From NCBI GenBank assembly GCA_963698735.1, contig CAVOSA010000025.1, positions 1-64,000 on the forward strand: a stretch of 64,000 nt of DNA, read 5' to 3'. The translations under genes and the position numbers were made by a program. The stretch is from RPQJ01 sp963698735. Its GTDB lineage: Bacteria; Pseudomonadota; Gammaproteobacteria; Steroidobacterales; Steroidobacteraceae. Shown here piece after piece: positions 52,227 through 59,258 of the stretch. The notes beneath the pieces were generated by a model. That model was not told the origin of the DNA. It worked only from the letters and a program-made list of their open reading frames with translations, and did not search any database. Every line of letters starts with the position of its first letter. The first letter of the stretch is position 1.

Positions 52227-53512
52227 GACGACGCGTCGCGTTCCTCATCGTCGGCGTCGGGGTCGTCTTCATCGGTCTCGTAGTCAGAGTCCTGCAGCAC
52301 GGTCGTCATCGTCGCGCGGGGGTCTTCGTCCGGCTCGGACGGCAGGTCGGCGCGCGAGTAGGCGAGCTCGTGCAGGCCGACCTTGATGACGTCGCCGGGC
52401 ACGAGCTTGTGCTTGCGCACGCGCTTGCCGTTCAGGAACACGCCGTTGGTGCTGTTGAGATCCTCGACGACGCAACCGTCGATCGACGTGACGAGCTGCA
52501 TGTGGTGGCGGCTCACGAACTTGCTGTCCACCTGCATGTCGTTGTCGGTCGTTCGCCCGATCACGAAACGCCCCGGCACGAGCAGGGCCCGGTCGAGCTC
52601 CACCCCCTTCATCGTCAGCACGATCTGGCCGACCGGCGGCTGCAACTGCGGCGCCGTGTCGTCAATCCGCGTCGTCGGCAGGTTGGTGTGCGTACGGGCC
52701 GCGTACTCCTGCCACTGCAGTTCGCCGAGGGCCTGCCGCACGGTCTCGACGTCGACCAACTCGAGGTCCTGGCCGAACGCCGCAAGCAGGCAGGTGTCGC
52801 AGAGCGTATTGGTCAGGCGAGGGATGCCGCCCGTGTAGCGGAAGATGAGCGGATACGTGTCCGGCGCGAAGAGTTCGCGGTCCACCACGCCGGCGACGGC
52901 GAGGCGATGGCGGACGTATGCGCCCATTTCCTCTTCGGTGAGCGCGGTCAGGTGGAAACGCAGCCGCACGCGCTGGCGCAGCTGAATGAGTTCGTCTGAA
53001 TCGAGCTTCGCGTTCAGCTCCGGCTGGCCGGCGAGGATGATGCGCAGCACCTTCTCCTTCGTCGTTTCGACGCCGGAGAGCAGCCGTACTTCCTCGAGCA
53101 CCTTGTTGGAGAGGTTCTGCGCCTCGTCGACGATCAGCAGCACCTTGCGGCCATGCGCGTACTGCTCGATCAGGAAGTTGTTGAGCGTGGCGAGCAGCTC
53201 GGCCTTGCGCATGCGGAACGGGCTGAAGCCGAACTGCGCAAGCAGGCCCTGCAGGAACTCGATCGGCGAGACCTGGGTCTGGTTGATCTGGGCGACGACC
53301 ACGTCCTGGTCGATTTCCCTGAGGAACGACTCGATCAGCGTGGTCTTGCCGGCGCCGATCTCGCCCGTGATCACGACGAAGCCGTCCGTGAACCAGATCG
53401 TCGACTCCATGTACGCCTTGGCGCGGGAGTGAATCTGGCTCGGAAAGAGGAATGCCGGGTCCGGGCTGAGCCGGAACGGGAGTTCCTTGAGCTTGAAGTG
53501 TTCCAGGTACAT
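52199..53512 (-). CDS. ExeA/MshM-like AAA ATPase fused to an FHA domain
   Basis: 437 residues. N-terminal MYLEHFKLKELPFRLSPDPA is typical of ExeA/GspA-type ATPases. Walker A GEIGAGKTTLIE, Walker B VLLIVDEAQNLS and sensor QRVRLRFHLTALTEEE are present through ~residue 270. A linker leads to an FHA domain (RFVIGRTTDNDMQVDSKFVS, RHHM, NSTNGVFLNGKRV) with the phosphothreonine-binding Arg/Ser/Asn pattern. The tail is acidic (DEDDPDADDEERD). No type II secretion genes are nearby, so target and partner are unknown; the FHA suggests Ser/Thr-kinase control or binding of a phosphorylated partner. Confidence 0.88.
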   Translation of the reverse strand: MYLEHFKLKELPFRLSPDPAFLFPSQIHSRAKAYMESTIWFTDGFVVITGEIGAGKTTLIESFLREIDQDVVVAQINQTQVSPIEFLQGLLAQFGFSPFRMRKAELLATLNNFLIEQYAHGRKVLLIVDEAQNLSNKVLEEVRLLSGVETTKEKVLRIILAGQPELNAKLDSDELIQLRQRVRLRFHLTALTEEEMGAYVRHRLAVAGVVDRELFAPDTYPLIFRYTGGIPRLTNTLCDTCLLAAFGQDLELVDVETVRQALGELQWQEYAARTHTNLPTTRIDDTAPQLQPPVGQIVLTMKGVELDRALLVPGRFVIGRTTDNDMQVDSKFVSRHHMQLVTSIDGCVVEDLNSTNGVFLNGKRVRKHKLVPGDVIKVGLHELAYSRADLPSEPDEDPRATMTTVLQDSDYETDEDDPDADDEERDASSYSSIARGS

Positions 53513-53627
53513 CGTTGTGCTCGATTCCCCTGCGTACTATACGGGAGCCGGTGGGGGACGAAACCGCGCGCTCCGTCACATTAAGCCAGCCGGCCATGGC
53601 CCGGCCCGGGGGCCGGCAGCCCGTCGT

Positions 53628-54716
53628 TCAGCGCGGCGGGAGCTTGCGCAGGACCTTGCGGACCAGTCGGTCGCGCTCGACGGCGCTCGTCGCGACGACC
53701 GTGCAGTGCCCGATCTTGCGGCCCGGGCGCGGCTCCTTGCCATAGTCGTGCCAATGCACGCCGGGCAGCGCCAGGATGGCGTCGCGGGCTGGCAGCCGGC
53801 CGATGAAGTTCAGCATTGCGCAGTGGCCGACCGGGCTTGTGTCGCCCAGCGGCAGGCCGAGGATCGCGCGCAGGTGGTTCTCGAACTGCGAAGTGGCAGC
53901 GCCTTCGATGGTCCAGTGTCCCGAGTTGTGCACGCGCGGTGCCATCTCGTTCGCGACCAGCTTGCCCTTGCGGACGAAGAACTCGATCGTGAGCACGCCC
54001 GCGTAGTCGAAATGCCGGAGCACGCGCCTGAGGAGGACTTCGGCCGCCTTCTGCAGCGCCGGGTTGCGGTGCGGAGCCAGGGTCACGCGCAAAATGCCGT
54101 CCCGATGCGTATTGGCGACAATCGGGTAGGCGCGCATTTCGCCCGTCGTACCGCGCACGCCGACGATCGACACTTCACGTTCGAAATCGATGAAACCTTC
54201 GAGGATCAGCGGCGCACTGCCGAGAGCGTCCCACGCGGGCTCGATGTCGGCGGGCTTGCGCAGGTAGCGCTGCCCCTTGCCGTCGTAACCGAGACGCCGC
54301 GTCTTGAGCACGCAGGGCAGGCCGAGCTGCTTCACGGCCGCGCGCAGGTCGTCGAGCGAATCGACCGCGCAGAACGGAGGCGTCGGGATCCTCAGCTGCG
54401 TGAACAGCTGCTTCTCGAGCAGGCGGTCCTGCGACACTCGCAACGCCTCGACAGGCGGCCACACCGGGCGTGTCGCCGCGACTTTCTCCAGCGCCGCGAC
54501 CGGCACATTCTCGAATTCGTAGGTGACCAGGTCGACCTCGGCCGCGAGCCGTTCGAGGCTGCGTGGATCGTCGAACGCGCCGGTGACGATCGGAGCGACC
54601 TGTCCACCGGGTGAATCCGCGGTGGAATCCAGGAACACGAACTGCTGCGCGAGCGGATAGCCCGCGAGGGCCAGCATGCGTCCGAGCTGGCCCGCTCCGA
54701 TGATGCCGATCTTCAT
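53628..54716 (-). CDS. purK: N5-carboxyaminoimidazole ribonucleotide synthase
   Basis: ATP-grasp enzyme converting AIR plus bicarbonate to N5-CAIR in purine synthesis. 362 residues. N-terminal KIGIIGAGQLGRMLALAGYP, ATP-grasp core LPCVLKTRRLGYDGKGQRYL and EVSIVGVRGTTGEMRAYPIV, and C-terminal HWHDYGKEPRPGRKIGHCTV are diagnostic. The start codon overlaps the purE stop (ATGA), so purE-purK are coupled. Confidence 0.96.
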   Translation of the reverse strand: MKIGIIGAGQLGRMLALAGYPLAQQFVFLDSTADSPGGQVAPIVTGAFDDPRSLERLAAEVDLVTYEFENVPVAALEKVAATRPVWPPVEALRVSQDRLLEKQLFTQLRIPTPPFCAVDSLDDLRAAVKQLGLPCVLKTRRLGYDGKGQRYLRKPADIEPAWDALGSAPLILEGFIDFEREVSIVGVRGTTGEMRAYPIVANTHRDGILRVTLAPHRNPALQKAAEVLLRRVLRHFDYAGVLTIEFFVRKGKLVANEMAPRVHNSGHWTIEGAATSQFENHLRAILGLPLGDTSPVGHCAMLNFIGRLPARDAILALPGVHWHDYGKEPRPGRKIGHCTVVATSAVERDRLVRKVLRKLPPR

Positions 54717-55219
54717 GTGGAGATGATCGGGGGGCTGCGCGGGTCTGGCTGGGCCAGGACCTTGTCGGTCTGCGCGGCCCGGAAAGCATCCAGCGCGGCG
54801 CGGATCCGCGGGTCAGTGTTGGCCAGGATCGAAGCGGCCAGCAGCGCCGCGTTGGTTGCGCCCGCTGCCCCGATGGCCAGCGTGCCGACAGGGATGCCGG
54901 CCGGCATCTGCACGATGGCGAGCAGGGAATCGAGGCCGTTCAGGGTCTTTGACTGCACGGGCACGCCGAGCACGGGCAGCGACGTCTTGGATGCGCACAT
55001 GCCGGGCAGGTGGGCCGCGCCGCCGGCTCCCGCGATGATGACCTGCAGGCCACGTTCGCGCGCGGTGGAGGCATAGTCGAACAGGAGGTCGGGTGTGCGA
55101 TGCGCGGAGACGACGCGCACCTCGTGCGGGACGCCGAGACGCTCGAGCATCTCGGCTGCGTTCTTCAGGGTGTCCCAGTCGGACGTGGACCCCATGATGA
55201 TGCCAACGAGCGGTTTCAC
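54713..55219 (-). CDS. purE: N5-carboxyaminoimidazole ribonucleotide mutase
   Basis: Converts N5-CAIR to CAIR. 168 residues from a GTG at 55219, which gives the canonical MKPLVGIIMGSTSDWDTLKN. Substrate motifs VVSAHRTPDLLFDYA and AGAGGAAHLPGMCASKTSLP (class I PurE) and PAGIPVGTLAIGAAGATNAA are present. An open frame continues upstream, but the family start is at this GTG. Coupled to purK. Confidence 0.96.
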   Translation of the reverse strand: MKPLVGIIMGSTSDWDTLKNAAEMLERLGVPHEVRVVSAHRTPDLLFDYASTARERGLQVIIAGAGGAAHLPGMCASKTSLPVLGVPVQSKTLNGLDSLLAIVQMPAGIPVGTLAIGAAGATNAALLAASILANTDPRIRAALDAFRAAQTDKVLAQPDPRSPPIIST

Positions 55220-55250
55220 CGGGCCATTGTACAGATGGCCGGGAAAATCG

Positions 55251-55808
55251 CTAAGTCTGCGGCTTTTCGAGCGCTTCCCGCAGGCGCCGGAACAGCTGCC
55301 GGGAGGCCGCGGGCGGCCGTGAGGCGGCCTGTTCGGCGCGGGCCTGCCGGGCGAGCGACCGCAACTGCTGCAGGGAGGCGGGATCGACATGGCCGGCCAG
55401 TTCCGTCCACGCCGCGGGCTCGTCGGCCACCAGCCGCTCGCGCCACTGTTCCAGGACGTGCTCCCGGCGCACACGCTGGCGGTCCATTTCGCTGCGCCGC
55501 TCGAGCGTCGCGCGGATGGGTTCGACGTCCACGCCGCGCATCACCTTCGCGATGTACATCTCCTGCCGCAGTTTCGCGCCGTGGCTGGTGATCTTGCGGC
55601 AGGCCATGACGGCGTCGTAGAGCTTTTCCGGCAGGGCCATCGCCTCGAGCTCGGCGGCCGGCAGCTCCACGAGCGCGACGCCGATGTCGCGCAACTCGCG
55701 GTCCTGCCGCTTCAGCGCGCTCTTGCTCGGGCCTTCAGCGAGGCCCTGCTCGTCGGCCTCGTCGTGCCTACCGCCGTCTTCGCCCGGAAATGCGTGCCTG
55801 CGCGCCAT
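55251..55808 (-). CDS. yjgA: Ribosome-associated protein YjgA (DUF615/DarP)
   Basis: 185 residues. The DUF615 core PSKSALKRQDRELRDIGVAL, LPEKLYDAVMACRKITSHGA and KLRQEMYIAKVMR is clear. The E. coli homologue (DarP) binds late 50S intermediates and aids peptidyl-transferase-centre maturation. The N-terminus is acidic (PGEDGGRHDEADEQGL). Adjacent and divergent to pmbA, the standard yjgA-pmbA arrangement. Downstream is the purEK pair on the same strand. Confidence 0.93.
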   Translation of the reverse strand: MARRHAFPGEDGGRHDEADEQGLAEGPSKSALKRQDRELRDIGVALVELPAAELEAMALPEKLYDAVMACRKITSHGAKLRQEMYIAKVMRGVDVEPIRATLERRSEMDRQRVRREHVLEQWRERLVADEPAAWTELAGHVDPASLQQLRSLARQARAEQAASRPPAASRQLFRRLREALEKPQT

Positions 55809-55858
55809 GAATCCGCCCTTTTTCGGATGCTAGCACGCAGGGCGGAGGACTGGACCGC

Positions 55859-55867
55859 TGCTAGAAT
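55859..55867 (+). promoter_or_regulatory. Extended -10 element before pmbA
   Basis: TGCTAGAAT (TGn plus TAGAAT at 55862-55867) lies 46 bp before the pmbA ATG in the yjgA/pmbA divergent spacer. No clear -35 seen. Confidence 0.4.
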
Positions 55868-55912
55868 CGCAACCCTGCCCGAGGGCACCCTGACCATGGA
55901 CGCCGCCGCACG

Positions 55913-57280
55913 ATGAGCACGACTGCTGTCCCCACGGACCATTCCCCGGCACTGACCGCAGACGGCGCCGACCTGCTCGCACTCGTCGAACTTGCGCTCA
56001 GTGAAGCCCGTGTCCTCGGCGCGAGCCAGGCCGAGGCTGCGATCAGCATGGACGTCGGGTTGAGCGTCAGTGCGCGGCTCGGGGAGGTCGAGACCATCGA
56101 GTACCAGCGCGACCGCGGCATGGGCGTTACCGTGTACTTCGGCACGCGCAAGGGCAGCGCGAGCACGGGCGACCTCGGCGCGAATGCGCTGCGCGAGACC
56201 GTCGCCAAAGCCTGCACGATCGCGAAGTTCACGGCGGAGGACCCCTGCGCGGGCCTGCCCGATCCGGAGGACCTCGCGCAGGACGTGCCGAACCTCGACC
56301 TCTCGCACCCGTGGAACATTTCGCCGGAACAGGCGTGCGAGATGGCGATCGCGTGCGAAGCCGCGGCCATGGCCGTGGACCCGAAGCGCATCACCAATTC
56401 CGAGGGCGCGGCCGTCAGTACGCACCGCGGGTTGCGCGCGTATGGCAACTCGCTCGGTTTCCTCGCGGCCTATCCCGGCACCGTGCACAGCGTGAGCTGC
56501 TCGGTGCTCGGCAGCGAAGGCGAGCAGATGGAGCGCGACTACTGGTACAGCACGTTGCGCGACTGGCGCGAGCTGGAATCCGCGGCAAGCGTTGGCCGCC
56601 GCGCGGGTGAGCGGACGGTCGGTCGCCTTGGCGCGCGCAAGCTCCCGACGATGAAAGCGCCGGTGCTGTTTTCGCCGGACGTTGCACGCGGCCTCATCGG
56701 GCACTACATCGGCGCGATACGCGGCGGCAGCCAGTATCGTCGCTCGTCGTTCCTGCTCGACGCTGCAGGCCAGAGGGTTTTCCCGGACTGGTTCGCGTTG
56801 TCGGAGCGCCCCCACCTGCAGAAAGCGCTGGCGAGCGCGCCGTTCGACCACGAAGGCGTCACGACGCGGGACCGGGAACTCGTCGAAGGCGGTGTGATGC
56901 TCGGCTACGTGTTGAGCACGTATTCGGCGCGCAAGCTCGGCCTGCGCACGACCGGCAATGCCGGCGGCACGCACAACCTGCTGGTGCACGGGCGCGGCCG
57001 CGATTTCGACGGCATGCTCAAGCTCATGGGCCGCGGCCTGTACGTGACGGAACTGATGGGGCAGGGCGTCAACGGCGTGACGGGCGATTACTCGCGCGGC
57101 GCGGCCGGCTTCTGGGTCGAGGACGGGCGCCTGACGTACCCGGTGCACGAAGTGACGATCGCCGGCAACCTGAAGGACATGTACCAGAAGATCGTCGATG
57201 TCGGGTCGGACATCGACGTCCGCGGCGGAATCCGCACCGGGTCGATACTCATCGAAGAGATGACCATCGCCGGGGAGTGA
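55913..57280 (+). CDS. pmbA: TldE/PmbA protease subunit
   Basis: Non-catalytic partner of TldD in the TldD/E peptidase, 455 residues (E. coli 450). N-terminal region with LALVELALSEARVLGASQAE, middle YQRDRGMGVTVYFGTRKGSA and C-terminal MGQGVNGVTGDYSRGAAGFW and NLKDMYQKIVDVGSDIDVRG are typical. It lacks the HExxxH motif, as expected for TldE. Last conserved housekeeping gene before the 57.3-58.7 kb island. Confidence 0.95.
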   Translation: MSTTAVPTDHSPALTADGADLLALVELALSEARVLGASQAEAAISMDVGLSVSARLGEVETIEYQRDRGMGVTVYFGTRKGSASTGDLGANALRETVAKACTIAKFTAEDPCAGLPDPEDLAQDVPNLDLSHPWNISPEQACEMAIACEAAAMAVDPKRITNSEGAAVSTHRGLRAYGNSLGFLAAYPGTVHSVSCSVLGSEGEQMERDYWYSTLRDWRELESAASVGRRAGERTVGRLGARKLPTMKAPVLFSPDVARGLIGHYIGAIRGGSQYRRSSFLLDAAGQRVFPDWFALSERPHLQKALASAPFDHEGVTTRDRELVEGGVMLGYVLSTYSARKLGLRTTGNAGGTHNLLVHGRGRDFDGMLKLMGRGLYVTELMGQGVNGVTGDYSRGAAGFWVEDGRLTYPVHEVTIAGNLKDMYQKIVDVGSDIDVRGGIRTGSILIEEMTIAGE

Positions 57281-57303
57281 GGCTTCCTCTCCGGCTTCTG
57301 CGG

Positions 57304-57421
57304 GAGAGGTCGACCCAGGCGCCGTGTGCTAGGCGTTCGATCCGACATGTCCTGTCGCGCTCGGAAAGGCAGACCCGCGCGCGCCAGGACATGTCGGATC
57401 GAACACCTGGGTCGACCTCTC
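57304..57421. repeat. Hairpin element, copy A (left of brnTA)
   Basis: Outer arms 57304-57319 and 57406-57421 are perfectly complementary (16/16). Inner arms 57335-57354 and 57385-57404 are also perfect (20/20). The 30-nt loop (57355-57384) matches the loop of copy B (58618-58647, reverse complement) at 28/30. It is preceded at 57296-57309 by TTCTGCGGGAGAGG, shared with the flank of copy B. Between pmbA and the broken toxin gene. Confidence 0.82.
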
Positions 57422-57656
57422 GAGCTCAAGCGGTATTACGGAGAGAAGGCCGACGGATTCGCGTCGGGAGACAAGGCACAGCCAGGCGGAGGTTCGAGGG
57501 CCAAGTCGGCCTGCCGGATCGCCCGGCCCGGGCTCTGCGCCCGCGGTAGACCGATCAGTGACTTTGGGATAAGAAAGCAGACGTTCGCGTAGGCTCACCA
57601 TCGGCCACGTGCAGACGGTCGCCACAGGCCGCATCCCGGTTGCCATTGGCTTTAAC

Positions 57657-57672
57657 GTATATACGTATATAC
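57657..57672. promoter_or_regulatory. Perfect 16-bp palindrome, candidate BrnA operator
   Basis: GTATATACGTATATAC is a tandem, self-complementary repeat of GTATATAC, 8 bp before the brnT GTG start. It is strikingly AT-rich for this genome. BrnA-type antitoxins repress their own promoter through inverted repeats, so this is a likely autoregulatory site; that link is inferred. Confidence 0.65.
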
Positions 57673-57680
57673 AATAAGCC

Positions 57681-57952
57681 GTGCCCATCAGTTTCGACCC
57701 GCGAAAGAATGAGCGGAACATAGCCGAGCGCGACCTGTCGTCGAGCTGGTCGAGGAGTTTGAATGGGACAGTGCGCTTGTCGTCGAAGACGTACGTAGGG
57801 ACTACGGCGAGCGACGATTCCAGGCACTGGGCATGATCACGGGCAGACTGCACGCACTGGTGTTCACTCCGCGTGCAGGGAGCGTTCACGTGATCAGTCT
57901 CCGCATGGCAAATCGACGTGAGATCAGACACTATGAAGCGCAAGACAGTTAA
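57681..57952 (+). pseudogene. brnT: BrnT-type toxin (DUF497), frameshifted
   Basis: RelE-fold type II toxin (ribosome-dependent mRNA interferase class). From the GTG, MPISFDPRKNERNIAERDLS is in frame. The rest (LVEEFEWDSALVVEDVRRDY, GERRFQALGMITGRLHALVF, then ISLRMANRREIRHYEAQDS-stop) is in the -1 frame. The break is at 57740-57742, where TC replaces an expected TTC-type codon. Restored length is 90 residues, normal for BrnT. As given, translation stops early, so the toxin would be dead unless this is a sequence error. Its end overlaps the brnA start by 20 bp. Confidence 0.8.
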
Positions 57953-58225
57953 AGCGCGGACAGATCGCAGAGAACCCCGAGTGGAAGAGGGCCACGTTCG
58001 CGAAAGCGAAAGCCGTGCCAGTGAGATTCTTCCGGAATTGTTTGGGGCGCCCGCCGCAAGGCGACTGCTGAAGCCACGTGGACGGCCGAAGTCTGGAACC
58101 GCGCGGACGTCGATCTCGATCCGCTGCCACCGGACACATTAGCGAGATGGAAGGCTTCGGGTCCGGGGTGGCAAACCCGAATGGCTGAAGCATTGGATAA
58201 GGCGATTCGACGGAATGCAGCCTAA
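57933..58225 (+). pseudogene. brnA: BrnA-type antitoxin, with three frameshifts
   Basis: RHH-type antitoxin partner. Pieces seen: MKRKTVKARTD (ATG frame); NPEWKRATFAKAK (+1 frame, after an extra base near 57966-57972); SEILPELFGAPAARRLLKPR and GRPKSGTARTSISIR (back in the first frame, after a change near 58013-58018); LPPDTLARWKASGPGWQTRM then EALDKAIRRNAA-stop (after a missing base near 58122-58125). The SIR...WKASGPGWQTR part is the DNA-binding signature of BrnA. Several lesions in addition to that in brnT favour real decay over a single read error. Confidence 0.75.
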
Positions 58226-58594
58226 CCCGCAGTCGCGTAAATCACGTGCGACCGCAGCGGGTCGAAATTCCCCGTTGATCGTCCGCTATCGGGGACGGAC
58301 CGCACGGGTGGAAATTCAAGATGAAAGGCGACGAAAAACGCGAGTGCGGGTCGCCACGCGAAGATCGGAAAATCCTCGTGACAATTTCCGCTTGGTCCGA
58401 CTCTGTGTTGCGCTTTCGACACCAGTTTGATCGGTAACGCCATCTCCCAATCCTTAGTCTGCCTGCTGGCTTGTGTACTGAACTCCGTAAATCGGCTTCA
58501 GTGGGAGTGGGTCGGATGAGGGCGGCGCGGAATTACATGCGCCGTGCGATCTTTCCCGGCTCTGCGGGAAGGGGCGCTCAGGCGCGTGATGTCG
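58226..58594. other. Low-GC intergenic stretch without a recognised gene
   Basis: About 370 bp between the brnA remnant and hairpin copy B. It is less GC-rich than the flanks and matches no protein family in any frame that I can recognise. A 38-codon frame from an ATG at 58320 has no ribosome binding site and no family resemblance. It probably belongs to the acquired or decaying island. Confidence 0.5.
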
Positions 58595-58670
58595 GGCGTC
58601 CGATCCGGTGTGTCATGGCGCGCGCGTGTCTGCCTTTCCAAGCGCGACAGGACACACCGGATTGGACGCC
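58595..58670. repeat. Hairpin element, copy B (right of brnTA, inverted)
   Basis: Arms 58595-58617 and 58648-58670 pair at 21/23 around a 30-nt loop. The loop is the reverse complement of copy A's at 28/30, while stem bases differ in a paired way (ACA/TGT in A is GTG/CAC here). The element lies in the opposite orientation to copy A, so together they bracket the brnTA remnant. Confidence 0.82.
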
Positions 58671-58695
58671 AGGACCCTAAAGCGTTCTAACGCGT

Positions 58696-58719
58696 CCTCT
58701 CCCGCAGAAACGGGAGAGG
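58696..58719. terminator. Short hairpin beside the DUF1993 gene
   Basis: Perfect 9-bp stem CCTCTCCCG / CGGGAGAGG with a CAGAAA loop, just past the stop of the minus-strand DUF1993 gene. No T-run. The same CTGCGGGAGAGG sequence borders hairpin copy A, so it is also part of the repeat unit. Confidence 0.5.
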
Positions 58720-58725
58720 TGCAGG

Positions 58726-59232
58726 TCACAGCGCGCCGATGAAATCCTTCTTGCCGATGCCCACGCCGCAATGGCGCAGGATCGCGTACGTCGACGTGCA
58801 GTGGAAGTACACGTTCGGCGTCACGTACTCGAGCAGGTACTGCAGGCCCGGGTAGCTGACGTCGCCCGTCGGGCGCTTCAACACGATGGTCTTGTCCTCG
58901 GTGCCGTCGATCTGTCCCGGCTTGAAGCTCTCGAGGTAGGCGATGCACCTTTCGACGCGTGCGACGAGTTCGCCAAATGTCGCTTCCTTGTCCTCGTACG
59001 CAGGGATTTCGACGCCGGCCAGGCGCGACGCGCAGCCCTTGGCCATGTCGGTCGCAATCTGCACCTGCCGAGTCAGCGCGAACATGTCGGGCGCGAGCCG
59101 GTAGTTGAGCAGCACCGCCGGATCGATCTTGCGCTCCGCGGCGTTCGTCTCGGCCTTCTTCAGGATGGCGACCAGGTTGCGCAGGGCGCGGGCAAAGACG
59201 GGGACCGAGGCGCGGTACATCGAGATCTGCAT
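58726..59232 (-). CDS. DUF1993 family protein
   Basis: 168 residues, full family length. N-terminal MQISMYRASVPVFARALRNL, middle LAPDMFALTRQVQIATDMAK and C-terminal GLQYLLEYVTPNVYFHCTST / YAILRHCGVGIGKKDF match DUF1993, an uncharacterised four-helix (DinB-like) family. A GAGGACACCC ribosome site precedes the ATG. Function unknown; cytoplasmic. Same strand as the yihY gene 26 bp upstream, so possibly co-transcribed. Confidence 0.85.
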   Translation of the reverse strand: MQISMYRASVPVFARALRNLVAILKKAETNAAERKIDPAVLLNYRLAPDMFALTRQVQIATDMAKGCASRLAGVEIPAYEDKEATFGELVARVERCIAYLESFKPGQIDGTEDKTIVLKRPTGDVSYPGLQYLLEYVTPNVYFHCTSTYAILRHCGVGIGKKDFIGAL

Positions 59233-59258
59233 GGGTGTCCTCCAGAAGGGGGGCGAGT

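Noticed and set aside
58320..58436. Possible 38-codon gene in the island
   Set aside because: No Shine-Dalgarno, no family resemblance, and the length is within chance for this region.
57304..58670. CRISPR-like array suggested by repeated hairpins
   Set aside because: Only two copies, in opposite orientation, ~1.2 kb apart, with no spacer periodicity and no cas genes.
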